Shown: positions 1 through 12,400 of the stretch, piece by piece
Layout of the letters: each line of letters starts with the position of its first letter
Numbering within the stretch: position 1 is the stretch's first letter
Translations under genes and position numbers: made by a program
Notes under the pieces: generated by a model
Databases searched by the model: none
What the model was told of the DNA's origin: nothing
What the model saw: the letters and a program-made list of their open reading frames with translations, nothing else
From: Mesostigma viride
Lineage: Eukaryota; Streptophyta; Mesostigmatophyceae; Mesostigmatales; Mesostigmataceae
Assembly (NCBI GenBank): GCA_009746045.1
Contig: RPFO01000595.1
Coordinates: 95,001 to 159,000 of the forward strand
Reading direction: 5' to 3'
DNA: 64,000 nt

Positions 1-723
1 CTTCCTTAATAAATGACGCCTCACCATACCAAGTGAGGTGACCAGTGCAGGGCGTGGCATGCCGAATCCCTCGCATGACCAAAAATAGAGAACATGTGAC
101 AAACATGCGGAACAGGGAGGTTTCCACATGTCCGCCGCCGCTTCCAAACGCGCTGCCGGCATGTGCGCTGGTGACATAGCAACCTGCCACTGGCAGATGG
201 AATGGGGCTAAATAGGGAGCAGCGTTATCTGCTGCGATGGCTCACCTTGGCGGCTCCCGACCAGCAATCGGCAGATGCCCTGCATGGCCCTGGCAATCCC
301 CACTAGGGCAGCGAACACCCTGGGCCACCACACAGGGTCCCTGGGCTCCCCACAGCTTCCCAACCCCTTATATGACACTCAGGCACCTATGGCTTCGCAG
401 GGCATCCACAGTACTCCCACAATGAGGAAGCTATGCGGGCATGAATGATTATAGGAGTGTGCGGGCGGGCATTGTTTGGGCGTGGGAAGCATGCCTGCCT
501 TCCAATGCCCACCGTCACCCACTTGCCTGGAACCAGCGGTACAGTGGACAGCTGCATGATAAACCGGCACCGCCCACCTGCTGGCAATGATACTGGTCAC
601 CGTAAACTTAGGGGTCACTGTACAGGCCCCATTTGGCAGTGAAACGCAAGTTGCCGCTGGGTTGTGGAAAGCAGCATTACTTTGCGGTCGTAGGTCCATC
701 CCCCCTGGCTGCTGCTTCTTGGT

Positions 724-825
724 TGGGCCCCTTCCGAATTCTTCCCCAATCCTTCCCTAATTCTTCCCCAATCCTTCCCCAACCCTTCCCCAATCCTTCC
801 CCAATCCCTCCCAAATCCTGTCCCC
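724..825. repeat. Pyrimidine-rich short tandem repeat
   Basis: The motif CTTCCCCAAT, with small variants, repeats about nine times. On the minus strand it reads as a glycine-rich pseudo-protein (GLGKDWGRIGEGLGK), which explains the spurious ORFs here. Confidence 0.75.
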
Positions 826-1100
826 CATTCCTCGCAAATAGTCGCACGCCACCGCGGCTGCACCCGTGACATCTCCTCCCTCCTTCCTCCTCCAACCCCC
901 GAGTACTTCCCTCCACTCCAGATTCAAGATGGTTTCCTGGAAGAGGGCTGGAGCAAGGATTTCAACAGGGAGCCTCATTCGCCGCCGGTCAGGCAGGGAC
1001 CTGCCCTCGGGTAACCACTCGCTCCCATGGCTGAAAAGACAACATGATCGCAAGCCGACCCATGCACTTGGGGCTGCCTTGCAAAGCCGTAGGATAGATT

Positions 1101-1300
1101 GTTATCCTCCGAAGGATCCTAATACCCTGTTCTCCTGCAGAGGATTCTAGTACCCTGTTATCCTGCAGAGGATCCTAGTACCCTGTTATCCTGCAGAGGA
1201 TCCTAGTATCCTGTTCTCCCGCAGAGGATCCTAGTATCCTGTTATCCTGCAGAGGATCCTAGTATCCTGTAATCCCGCAGAGGATCCTAGTATCCTGTTA
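1101..1300. repeat. 28-bp tandem repeat, about 7 copies
   Basis: Units begin at 1113, 1141, 1169, 1197, 1225, 1253 and 1281, exactly 28 bp apart. Each carries AGGATCCTAGTA followed by a CCTGTTATCCTGCAG-like half, with one to three changes between units. This is a minisatellite with no coding potential. Confidence 0.9.
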
Positions 1301-2068
1301 CTGTCCAGGGGTGGAAAGCCGACAATGCCGGGCTACGTGGTCAGAAACGCCGGCTGTGGGCGTTTTGGACAAACATCACACACCCGCCGGCTTTCGACCA
1401 ATCGGCTGCTCAAGAGCACGCAGGAACCCAGTAGCTCCACAACGCAGCAACCACGTGCCCCTCCAGTGGTGGTGTCCAGACTGAAGGCACGTACACTCAT
1501 CAGAACGTGAGGGTGGCAGCAGCCAGGCCCAGTTTAGGCCAGCTCGTGCCATGCACGCTGGTCCTCAATTCCTCCCTTGACAGATCTAGCCCAGGCAACA
1601 TGCAACCAAGGGGGCGACCGAGACGCCCACTTGAGCTTACTTTCGTTTAGAGTCCCACAGACGACGCAGGTGACTCCAACCGGCACACCGGAAGAGTCCA
1701 TGCACGGCGAAAAGGGCCATGCAGCAGACCGATCCAGCCTCACCCTCAATGCCAACTAGTGTTGAGGCAGATTGCCCCGCACTGGGAGCGCAAAGCATGC
1801 ACAATGCCGTGCCACTGCACGCGTGTTGGCTGCTGGCCACTGCAACTGGCTGTGGACTGCCCCCCCCCTTGAAATGCAGGCCACTGTAGCGCGGCCCGGG
1901 CCTGGTCATTGCAGCGCTGCTTGGTGCACAAGAGCGGGTGGCCCGGGCATGGTCACTTCAGCACGGTCATCTCGCTTTTGCGGCCTGTGCATGGGCAGCC
2001 ACTAAAGCGCGACCACTTTGCTGTCGCACCCACTGCCTGGTCACTGTAGTGTGGTGCATGTCGGGTCA

Positions 2069-5000
2069 CTATAGTGCGGCCATCTTGTCACGGCCCATGC
2101 CATCTGTCGACGAGAGGAAGCGCGACTGCACCCACTGCACGTAGCCGATGTCGTCTTCGACTAAAGGGCTGAGGCCCCCCAGGCGCGACGAGCTGGTGCT
2201 GGCGGAGCGGGGGGGCATGCCGCCGCGTGCCAGGGTGGGGGCTGGCTCCAGGGACCCCATGGAGGTGTCCAAACCGTAGGCACCCAGCGTGTACGCGCGC
2301 ACCTGCAGCGGCGGGGAAAGGTCGCGGGTAGGAGTGTGTGGAAAGAATGGATTGTTAACACATATTGTAAGTGTTGGGAGACTCGAGCATAATCAATATT
2401 GACATGCTATCTCGAGATCGATAGACAACAAGTTATCTGCAATGACACCATCTTGGATGAAGCCTGGCGATGATTAATTAATTACTTAATTAGTTGATTC
2501 ATGAAGTACGCGGGATAAGCTGTGAGAGAGACAACAATGCTGACGATGACGATTACAACCATGACCACGATGGTTAGCACGGCGATGCGGATGAAATGGG
2601 ATATGCAGTTATACCCTACGATAGGGTATAACTACCCTACTATAACCACTACCCTACTATATATACTACCCTACTATAGGGTACTACGACTTGTGCAACT
2701 AACTACTAAAACCAGTGGGGTACTATAACTACCCTACGATACCCTACTATAGGGGATATATATGCTAGGCTGATTAATGTAGCTTGCCTTAGGTAGGTAG
2801 TTTTATGACCATCTTCTCCAGTGAGCACACCCTGACATCCACCACGCAGACTGCGCTATCTGGCACCAAGCTTACTGCATCCCCAGATCCTCAACCTGAC
2901 AGCAAAATAAAGCCACACCATGACTCCTTCATATATAGAAACCGTGCCTCCGCTGGAGGCAGTCCAGCATTAACAAGTGCTTCTTATCAGCCTTCTTGAG
3001 ATGCGATGCTTTTATGCCCCTAACCAAGGTGGGGATTTACACCCCTCTTTGGAAGTTATTAGCTTTGAAATAAAAGGTATAATTCGGTTTTATGCCACGA
3101 ACTACTAGGTTTATGCCATTAGCTAAGGGGGGCTTTTATGCCGTCAATTAATGGGGGGCTTACTTGTTGGACAACTGAACCAAACACTTCGCCTCCACTG
3201 ACAGGCCACAGAGCAAAAAACAAAGCGCTTGATATCAGCCTCTGCACAACGTGGGCTGCACCTTTAAATAATATTGTATTGTAATCATTTTCTACCCTGT
3301 ATATAACGTTCTATTGTAATCCTCTCATTCTCTTGTAATCTTTTAAATAACATTCTATTATCAACAATTGAATTATATTGAATATTTTTACGTTACGTTC
3401 ACGCAGCGAGGCCTCACCTGTCGGATAAGCAGCACCAGACCGATCACGCTGACGACCAGCATGGCCTTGCCCATGACTGCGGCGGTGGGGAGGTGGGGGG
3501 TGTGGGGGGGTGGGGAGTGGGGATTGGGGGGGGAAGTTGCGATGGGGGGAAGGCACGAATCAGTGGAAGGCGGGAACCGAGAGAATGTTGTGTGAAAGGA
3601 GAACAGAGAATGAAAGTGTCAGTGAAGTTTGTATCCTGCAGTTAGGATCATCACGATAACCAACTACCTATAATAAAGGAGCCCTCCCCCCCTCAACGAC
3701 GACCAACATGGGCTGAACTATCAAAGCTGTCGGCTGTGGGACATCAGCCCACATGGCCACAAGCAGCGAGTGTTCAACAGGCGGGGCAACGTGGGATTCA
3801 AACGGCTTGCAAAACAAAAAAGGAAAAAAGGGAAAAAAGAAATTTCATTTAAATTTAAAGGATAATTATATAACAGCACGCATTCCACATACTAGAGAAA
3901 GTGCATAGAATTCATTATACTATGTACTGCAGGGTCCCATTCATATTGAGCCCATACTCCCATGGCGGTCCTCTTTCCACATACTGAAACAAAAACATTA
4001 TCAAACCAGGCATGAACATCGACCATCGCTTCCACTTACTGAAAGAGTGCGGCGAGGCCACCGGGCTGCCCAGCGCCATCCGCGTGAGCGTGCTGCCCAC
4101 GTATACGTTCTGGCACAGCATGGGGAAGCCACCCGCGAGCGTGGGCAAGAAGTAGCCACGCAGGTAGGCCGTCTGGGGTGGTGGGCGATGATGGGGTGGT
4201 GGGCGGTGATGGGGTGGGCATTGGGAGTTGGGGGGTGATGGGGTGGGGGCCGGTGGGTGGTGGGCGGTGGTTGGTGGGTGGTCATGGGGTTGGATTCTTG
4301 TAAGGTGCATTGCGGGGGGGGTGGCGGGAGGTGGGGGTGGCAGGATGGGTGATGCACGTTGGAGGGGATGGCATGTTTTGGGATAATATTAGAGCATGTC
4401 AGAAACAGTAAAGCAAAACTGAATATGCTCACATATCAAGTAGAGAACAGAAAAGAATTTTTTTTTCTGCCAAACAGCAACGAAGTTTGGATGTCGCTAC
4501 TAGTTGAATTTATGTGATGACCGAGACCAACCCCCCACCCCCCCACCCCCACCCCCCACGCACAATTTATTCGACTTGAGTTCCCCACGAAAAAAACCCT
4601 ACCGTAAATGAAAGCCAATGACAGGGCCAGTATAATGGGGGGTGCCAGCAATGCGCAATCCAAGTGAACTACACAAAACACGGGTTACACACGGGTTGGT
4701 TGCTTGTTCAGGCAGGCCGAGTTGGCTGGGCAAAGCCAGCAGGTGTCACTGGAGCCACAGGGCTAAGCAGTTGATTACATGGGATGGTTACAAAATAATA
4801 ATAACAATAACAATAAGCATAAGAATAAAGGTCCCTTGCATCAAATATGAATGGCCCATCGCATAAAATATAAATGGCCCATCGCATTTGACATAAATGG
4901 TCCATCACATATAACAAATGCCATAATGATATGGACACAATGTTAAACAATCCATCGCATTTCACATAAATGGTCCATCGCATATAACAAATGCCATAAT

Positions 5001-8000
5001 GATAGGGACACAATGTTAAACAATCCATAGCATTTCACATAAATGGTCCATCACATATAACAAATGCCATAACGACATGGACACAATGTTAAACAATCCA
5101 TCGCATTTCACATAAATGGTCCATCGCATATTACAAATGCCATAGTGATAGGGACACAATGTTAAACAATCCATCGCATTTCACATAAATGGTCCATCGC
5201 ATATAACAAATGCCATAATGATAGGGACACAATGTTAAACAATCCATCGCATTTCACATAAATGGTCCATCGCATATAACAAATGCCATAATGATAGGGA
5301 CACGATGTTAAATGCTCCATCGCACCTCAGTCAGGCCGATGGTGTAGTTGATGACCCAGCTGGGCAGCACCGATAGGCGCGCCAGCAGCACAAACTGGCA
5401 CCCGTCGCGGGAGACACCCTCGTACACCGCGGTGAAGAACTGGGACTTGCTCACCCATGCACGCACGAGACCCTGCAGGGATGACCTGGCGTGGTTTGCT
5501 CCACCGTTCCATTTCCATGTGGTTGCAGGGTTTTGGCCAAAATATAAAACCCCGTTAGATTTGATTAAACGCATCGGTTAAGCCCTGGCAGTTTTTCACC
5601 GCCCATGGCGTGTGTGCATGCGTGGTCCTACCCGTGCAGATGAATTAATTATTGATGGACATATGGCTGTTTCCTTTGCCCATCGAAGCCGCAGTTTGAG
5701 GATCAGAGAGTCATGAGAAAAGCGACCGGTATGATCACTATGAAAATCCTACCAATAATGAGCACGTGCATCTGCTTTCACTAGAAGTGTGGAATTCGAC
5801 CCCGCGCGACAGTGTTCAACAACCAGACCACAGCAGCGTAACCCCGGAAGGAGGGATAGCCCTCGCGAGCCTATAGCAGCATGCCTTTCAGCACAAGGCT
5901 ACTTGGTCCAACATTATCGCAAGCCAACCCCCTTTCCATGTGCTTCCCTATAATGTAACATACCAGGCCAGGGAGCAGGTGCACAAGGCGGCCTAAAAGG
6001 GCCTCGAGAAGGACACTTATACGGCGAGTGACACCGCTAGATTAGAATTTTCATGGAGCGCCTAGACAGAAGGGGGTTGTATTAGGAAAATGTTGAGAGA
6101 AGGGCAGTGAGGGGGGCCATTTCAAAGAGACAGTCAAGGTAGTCAAGGCACCAGAACGGGGGGTGACAGCACAGATGTCGCCATCTGTATGAAGTGCCCT
6201 GCCAGGAAGAAGGTGAGCGAGGCGTCTGATAAGGGTCTTCCTGAGGGCACCATTATGGTGGGTGATTACCCACCACCATGATCACTGTAACATACCTTGC
6301 CAGCAAGAAGGTGAGCGAGGCAGCCACGTTTTTGGTGATCACCACCAGGCCGACGCCACGCACAAAGCCGTAGATCGACCCTGCAAAGGCCACAGGAGTT
6401 GAGCAAGGAGTATTGGATTTGTTGATTCGCCTGAGTGATTACAGAAACAAACGAATTCCTCTCAGGGGGCACCTGCACGGAGACTACGAATTTATGACCT
6501 GCACGAATTTAAATGAAAAAATAAGATGAGAAACAGGCACTGAATGCCGTTAAGCGTAGTGGATCTGTAGGAGCTACTTGTTGCTGTATCGTGTAAAGAG
6601 GAAAACAAATAAGAAAAAAAAGTGAAGAGTTAAGATAAAGATAACAAGCTGCTGTCCAATTCCTTTCCTTAAAAAAAGAATACAGTCGACGCGGCTGAGG
6701 GCGGAATGAAATGGATGAGATCAGCGTTTCCAGGCAAAGAAAAGGAGAACGCAAATCGATAATCGCAATGGTTGCTCAACGTTGTGTACGTGAAGTGCAC
6801 ACAATCACTGGACAGATCCTAGGCCTGTTCAATAGCAGAAAAATATTAGCAGACGCTCCTATGCTATAGCTGCTCTTCATGGCTATTCGACTAGGCCGGG
6901 GCCAGACCCCTAAGTAACTTCAACCGCTTTATGCCTGCCCCACCAACACCCGCAGCATGTCACCAACAGTCCCCTCCCAGTATATCCAGATCAAGGCCTT
7001 AAGCGATGAATCGCTGCATGACAGAACACAGCCAGGTGAAATGGTTTGAAGAAAGTGTAAATGTCCCCCAGTATATCCAGATCAAGGCCTTAAGCGATGA
7101 ATCGCTGCATGACAGAACCCAGCCAGGTGAAATGGTTTGAAGAAAGTGTGAATGTCCCAGTATATCCAGATCAAGGCCTTAAGCAATGAATCGCTGCATG
7201 ACAGAACACAGCCAGGTGAGATGGTTTGAAGAAAAAAAAAAGTGTAAATGTCCGACTCCCACACCTATTAGAGTCAAGTTGTCAGAGTCATACGCATAGA
7301 ATGAAACCCCAAAGAAAATAGTCACAGGTGCTTAACTGTTGGTCGGATTTTTTGCATCCCATCCCATCCCATCCCACCCCCAACTTTCACTCCCCCCCCT
7401 CCCCCCCCGTTCCTCATCCCACACCCCACCTCCCACAAAAAAGCAGCCATCCCTCCCATTCCGAATCGCCCGTCCCACAGAAAAGATATCTCGAATTCCG
7501 GCTCCCCTGCCACGTTCCACCCCTCCCAAGCACTCCAGCATTCCCCTGCCACGCTCCACCCCTCCAACATGATGGCGCGCTCACCTGCTGCCAGCTCAAA
7601 CAGCACAGCGGCCGGGAAGCACACCATGATGCTGGCGACGTGGAGCACTGCCAACGTCACGGGGCCCGCCATGCCCATGCCCCGCACGCTCTCCAGCGAG
7701 TGCTGCAGCTTGCCCTGGAGTGGGCTCTTGAACGTCTGCAGCACCATGACTGCAAGCATGACGATTCACGATCCAAGCAGAAAATTGATGGTTCATAAGC
7801 ACACGGGCTTTTCAACGTCTGCGGCACCATGACTGCAAGCATACTGTTTGGCAATCCAAGCGAAAATCAATGAATGAAAGAAAAGCGTTCCCTAGTCTGA
7901 CCAAAACTGTTCTCTGGCAAACCAAGCTTGATGGGTTCAACTGGCCATAAGTGGATACAGGATCATCGTGGGAATATGGTTCAACCAAGGTAGCGGTAAT

Positions 8001-8773
8001 ACGACGTCAAAGGTGCGTTATCATGTGAATCTCAGGATAGCTCCAGACAGAGGGTAACACGCTGGTCAAGACTTCAGAACAACCAACGCTGGGTGAAGAC
8101 AAGTGATTTAAAATGACTTTAAGAAAACCATGCAATGACTGAGTACTTATATGATATCTGTCATTACAGACTTCAATGTCAAACATCATTATTTGACATT
8201 GCATGGTTTAGTAAGCTCCTTGCTAACTTCAAAACAAAACATGTTCACGTGTAACGCCGCGGCAGAAGCTTGCCCCACGAAGAGTCACAGAACCTCTGCA
8301 ATAGCGAGAACTGATGCCCTGCACCGGTGGTATTAAAACGGTCGTTCATAAACCTTGCCACTGCTGCTGCTCGGTGTGCATGTAGTAGGTGCCGTGGAAA
8401 TCCATGCGCTACTTTCCACCTGAGCAAACAGGCGGCAATTTTGATACTAACATGTGCAGGAAGTAGCTGCTTGATTAATATTGATTGACAGGAAACACTA
8501 CCCTCTATCAGAACTAGAAAGAATCAGAGCATTTTACTTGCTGGATGTTCCCCAGCCACCTTTTTAGTGCACATCTCGACAACGGCTAAGCTAATTCTAA
8601 TACGAGCGTTTGCGGGACACGAGCCGCAGAAAGTCATGTGCCACTTTTCAAAGCTAAAAACGATTTCCTTATGGCGGGGGAAGGTGAAACGCACCGAAGA
8701 TGATCAACACGGTCACGGCCGCAACCACTGGCCGGTTGATCTGCATTTTCCCTCCTCCAATCCCGCTCGCCAT
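2069..8773 (-). CDS. VTT-domain (SNARE-associated Golgi / TVP38-DedA family) membrane protein, multi-exon
   Basis: Minus-strand exons with matching phases are 7749-7585, 6380-6292, 5472-5326, 4172-4040, 3476-3418 and 2302-2069 (stop TAG at 2069-2071). All but one junction use good GT-AG sites; the donor after 6292 (TAT|GTTACA) is weaker but gives the family-like FLLARY. The assembled protein has SIYGFVRGVGLVVITKN, then DGCQFVLLARLSVLPSW with NYTIGLT, which is the VTT core, followed by further hydrophobic segments and a serine-rich C-terminal tail. A likely first exon is 8773-8695 (MASGIGGGKMQINR then a membrane segment). A possible small second exon, 8408-8354, does not fit the phase of exon 1, so the N-terminus is unsettled. 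Family members are Golgi, ER or plastid membrane proteins of about 250-350 residues, some linked to lipid scrambling; this one would be about 300. The introns are full of tandem repeats but the reading frame looks intact. Confidence 0.82.
2600..2765. repeat. ACTACCCTACTATA repeats in the last VTT intron
   Basis: The string ACCCTACTATA and its reverse complement recur about ten times, producing many small hairpins such as ACCCTACGATAGGGT. It lies in the intron between the exons ending at 3418 and starting at 2302. Confidence 0.75.
4850..5320. repeat. 73-bp tandem repeat in a VTT intron, about 6 copies
   Basis: The phrase AAATGGTCCATCGCATATAA recurs every 73 bp (for example 4899 and 4972), with the rest of each unit well conserved. 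The array ends within about 6 bp of the 5' splice site of the exon at 5472-5326, and the last partial unit leads straight into the donor. Confidence 0.9.
6971..7254. repeat. 89-90-bp tandem repeat in a VTT intron, 3 copies
   Basis: Copies begin near 6980, 7069 and 7159 with AGTATATCCAGATCAAGG and end in a GAAGAAAGTGTAAATGTCC tail. They differ by a few changes and by a short A-run in the third copy. Confidence 0.9.
7729..7873 (-). repeat. Duplicated splice-acceptor/exon edge of the VTT gene
   Basis: About 60 bp covering the 3' splice site and first codons of exon 7749-7585 (reverse complement TTGCAG|TCATGGTGCTGCAGACG) is present again about 81 bp upstream, near 7810-7873, with several substitutions. 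The second copy keeps a TTGCAG|TC acceptor and a similar short coding edge, so it could act as a decoy or alternative acceptor. Confidence 0.75.
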
Positions 8774-9484
8774 TCCTGGCGACGGTAGAACGGATGCTTA
8801 GGCCGAAATTATTCAGCCAGTCAACGGATACAGCTCAAGGCGATGGTTGAGCCTCGTGTGCATTCTGCACAAGCAGCCCTCTGGTAGACAGCTGCAGATG
8901 ATCATGCCGTGAAACTCTAGAAGACACGTATTACCTCGATGCCGCTCAGAAAGTGTCTAAATGCAGATGGCTGGATCCGCACTGACCTTGTCTTGAGCAT
9001 TGGTAAACAGAAGCAGGGCCGGTCGGCCTGTATTGCACACAGTGAGCGTAGTAATGGCTTTAAGTGGGCATTTTTCGCGCAGGAGGAAGAGTGGCGGTTT
9101 CCAGGGATCAAATCAGCGTGAAGGCAGAAGCTTAGGGTCGGATTGGCGGGTTGCCGGGACCTTATGCTGCCAGCCTTACGGTTGCCTAACAATTACCGGT
9201 AGTGACAGGCTGACACGTTCGTTAGCTTTGGTCATTCCAGTTTCCTGCTGCTGCCACGTATACATAACCTGGTTCAGACCGCTGGCCCTGAGCCCACGTG
9301 ATGTTTCATGCCCTACAAAAAATATGGCCACTCGGGAAAACGAGCTCGCGTCGTGGCCCATCTCTGCGCGCTTCATCGTTGTGCTTCGGGACACAAAAGC
9401 TTGTCCAACTGCCCAGCTCACCAGCATTGTGTGCCAGCAAGGCGCATCTAGTGTCTTGCTTGGTGAAAGTCTCGTTCGGCGGTC
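8774..9484. promoter_or_regulatory. Intergenic region between two divergent genes
   Basis: The probable first exon of the VTT gene (minus) and the start codon at 9485 (plus) face away from each other across about 710 bp, so this stretch should hold both promoters. I see no clear TATA box or named operator. Overlapping short ORFs here show no family resemblance. Confidence 0.45.
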
Positions 9485-12400
9485 ATGGCAAAACTTTACG
9501 ACGTAGTTGTGTACGGTGCCACTGGCTATACGGGATCCCTCGTCGCTAGCTACCTTTATCGCGTCTATGGCTTGGGAGGATCCCTGCGTTGGGCCATTGC
9601 GGGCCGAAGCAAGGAGAAGCTTCAGGCGTTGTCTCGAGAACTACTTGGGGGCAAAGGCGACCCATCCAGTTTGCCCATCGTCACTGCCAACTCGACAGAC
9701 GAGAAATCGCTTGAGTCGATGGTAGATGCCACGAAGGTGGTTATATCGACAGTCGGTCCTTACGCCATCCACGGGACGAAGCTCGTGGGAGCAGCTGCTC
9801 GAAAGGGCGTCGACTACGTTGATCTCACAGGGGAAGCTATTTGGATCCGTCGCATGATAGACCAGTATGATGGCGTGGCGCGGCAATCCGGCGCCCGTAT
9901 TGTCCACTCGTGCGGGTTCGACTCCATCCCATTCGACCTCGGTGCCCTAGCTGGCGCGGACCACCTGATGCGACGATGGAATCTGAAGACTAGGAAGGTG
10001 GAGACGTTCCTCACCAAGGCGAGGGGAGGCGTCAGCGGCGGTACCATCGCATCGCTGGTGAACATGTTGGGGGAGACGAGTACGGACCTGAAGAAGATGC
10101 GGCAGCCGTACTACCTGAATCCGGCCGGCGACGACGTGTCCAGCCTGCCGGACAAGGCGGATTCTTTCTACGGCGTCAATTTCCATAACAAGCTTGGACG
10201 GTGGACCAGTTTCTTCATCATGGCTCCTTTCAACACACGCATTGTACGTGGGTAGTGGATGCGTGATGCTTCAGGGCTGCCCTGTCTCCTTCAAATCATA
10301 ACTACGTTGCCTTTTAGCACGACATTTTTATCTGTTATTTTTCTTTTTCTTTCTGTTCTATTGCGATTAGTGCAGCTCTTTTCTCCCAATTTATGACTAG
10401 GCTTCGCAAGAGCCACCCCTCCAGGGTCCAGGGGATCGGATGGGCCGAATCTAGGACATGAAATGACGGTCTGTCTCTGTCATGCACACGCACGTCTCCT
10501 GTAACGTGTTTAGTAGTATAAACACACGTCCCCGGGAAACTGTTTACACGCGCGTCTCCAGACAACTTTTTTACTAGCCAGTGCTTTTGCTAAGGGTTTT
10601 TGTCATTCGTCAAACTGTTGACTATTTGCCTCGGCACTTCGTCAAATGGTTGACTATTTGCCTCGGCAATTCGTCAAACTGGTTGACTATTTGCCTTGGC
10701 GCTTCGTCAACCCTGGGGGGGGGGGAGGAGGAAGCTTTATTTCTTCATAATTAACTTAAGGCCGCTCACGCCTCACACACGCATGTAATGCATGTGGATG
10801 AAACATAATATCACATAGTGGTTGTTGACAACTGCATAATCACAGGCATGCCATAGATGCATTCACAACATGACATGCCATAGAACTGCACAGGCTAGCT
10901 AGCATACAGCCCATAATAGCTCAGACCGTTATAACGGGTGCAGTTATTTTGGGGTGTTTTGCTTACCGTATAGGCATTCAATTCCAACGTGGCACAAAAC
11001 ATCATAGATGGCCACACATGGATTCCCAAACACATTTCCAGCTTTAAAATAACAACAGCATGCTATACAACAAGTATAAAGCTTGTGCCAAGGCCCAAAA
11101 CCAAGCGTAGAAGGGGTTCACAAGGAGCTACATTATCAATGCATCCAACACACTATAAAGCAATTCCAATGATTGGCAATGATAGAAAAAACAAAAGAAC
11201 TAACCTGGTTATGCTTCCATGAAGGCATGCCCAGGCCATTCATGTTTCTTGCATGCACTATGGACGCACAAGCAGAAGGATAACTTGGGCCAGCAAACCA
11301 AGAAGTAATGCCTAGAGGTGGCCAGAAAACCACTTGTCTCGCTATGTCTGTGCAGGGAAAAGCACCCCGTTATCAAGCCCACCATGTTTAGAGACAATAC
11401 CAAACGCTACTTCACTGGTTTCGTTGAAGCCTCAGCTACTAGTAATCAAATCTGGTCCAAAATCTGCGTGACATAGTAGTATTCCCCAACCATCACAAGC
11501 GAACGCGTACAAGCACTAAAGCAACAAAACGACAAGCAAAAACCATCGATTACATGTCTACAACTAGTTTATAAACGATAGGACGACTTGGTACTGTAAT
11601 GCATAAACGATAACATGTTAATACGTACCAGGTCGAAACCTCAGATTACCTGCTGTGCGGAAGCCGTCACTCCCACCTCACGGACATGGCCTCGAACCAT
11701 TCCTGGCCGTCATCGCTAATAAAACATGTCAAGAATAACGTAAAAAGTCTCCCCACGCGCAAATATATGGACGTTTGCTGCCGAACAGCAGGTAGCATAC
11801 GCAATGTCACCGCCTGGTTAATAATTTTTTGGCCCTCGTCGGCTCAAGTCCTGCCTTGCTCGTCTTCAGTTTTGGTACCCGAGCATTGTCCTGAACCGTA
11901 CTAACGTACTGTCTTTCCAAACCAACTCCAACTGCAGCGTACCTAGGATTCAGATGGTACGGGCTGACGGCCTGACGCCGCGCCGCTGGACCTTAGGTCT
12001 GGCCTTCAGGACTTAGGTGGTTGACAAATACCCTAAACATTTCGTCAAACCGGTTGACGAACTTCGGAACATATTCGTCAATTGGTTGACTAATTGCCGA
12101 GTTGGTTGACGAATGTGGTTGACGAATTGCCCAAAATGGTTGACTATTTCACTACTATTTTCAAAATTCGTCAACCGGTTGACGAAATAGTCCCGTTAGC
12201 AAAAGCACTGTTACTAGCGCACGTCTCTGCTAAAATGTTTACTACCGCATGTCTCTGGTAACATCTAAACTAACGCACATCTCGAGTAAAATATTTACCA
12301 ACGCGCGTCTCCGGTAACATTCTTACGAACGCAGCATAGCACACATCGATTTCATAGGCATCGTTGTATGTGTGGGCTCTTTGGCTGTAGCCCCAACCAG

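Larger units (their letters stand above)
1..2068. other. 5' flank without a recognisable gene
   Basis: Short ORFs in several frames overlap one another and show no family resemblance or convincing splice-linked reading frame. The stretch contains a pyrimidine-rich block (about 724-825) and a 28-bp tandem repeat (about 1101-1300). It lies downstream of the minus-strand VTT gene that ends at 2069, so its right end should hold that gene's 3' UTR. I found no clear polyadenylation signal. Confidence 0.5.

Noticed and set aside
8245-8427. 60-codon ORF over the possible second VTT exon
   Set aside because: Wrong frame relative to the following exon; the alternative frame TYYMHTEQQQWQ fits the next exon's phase better, although it does not match exon 1.
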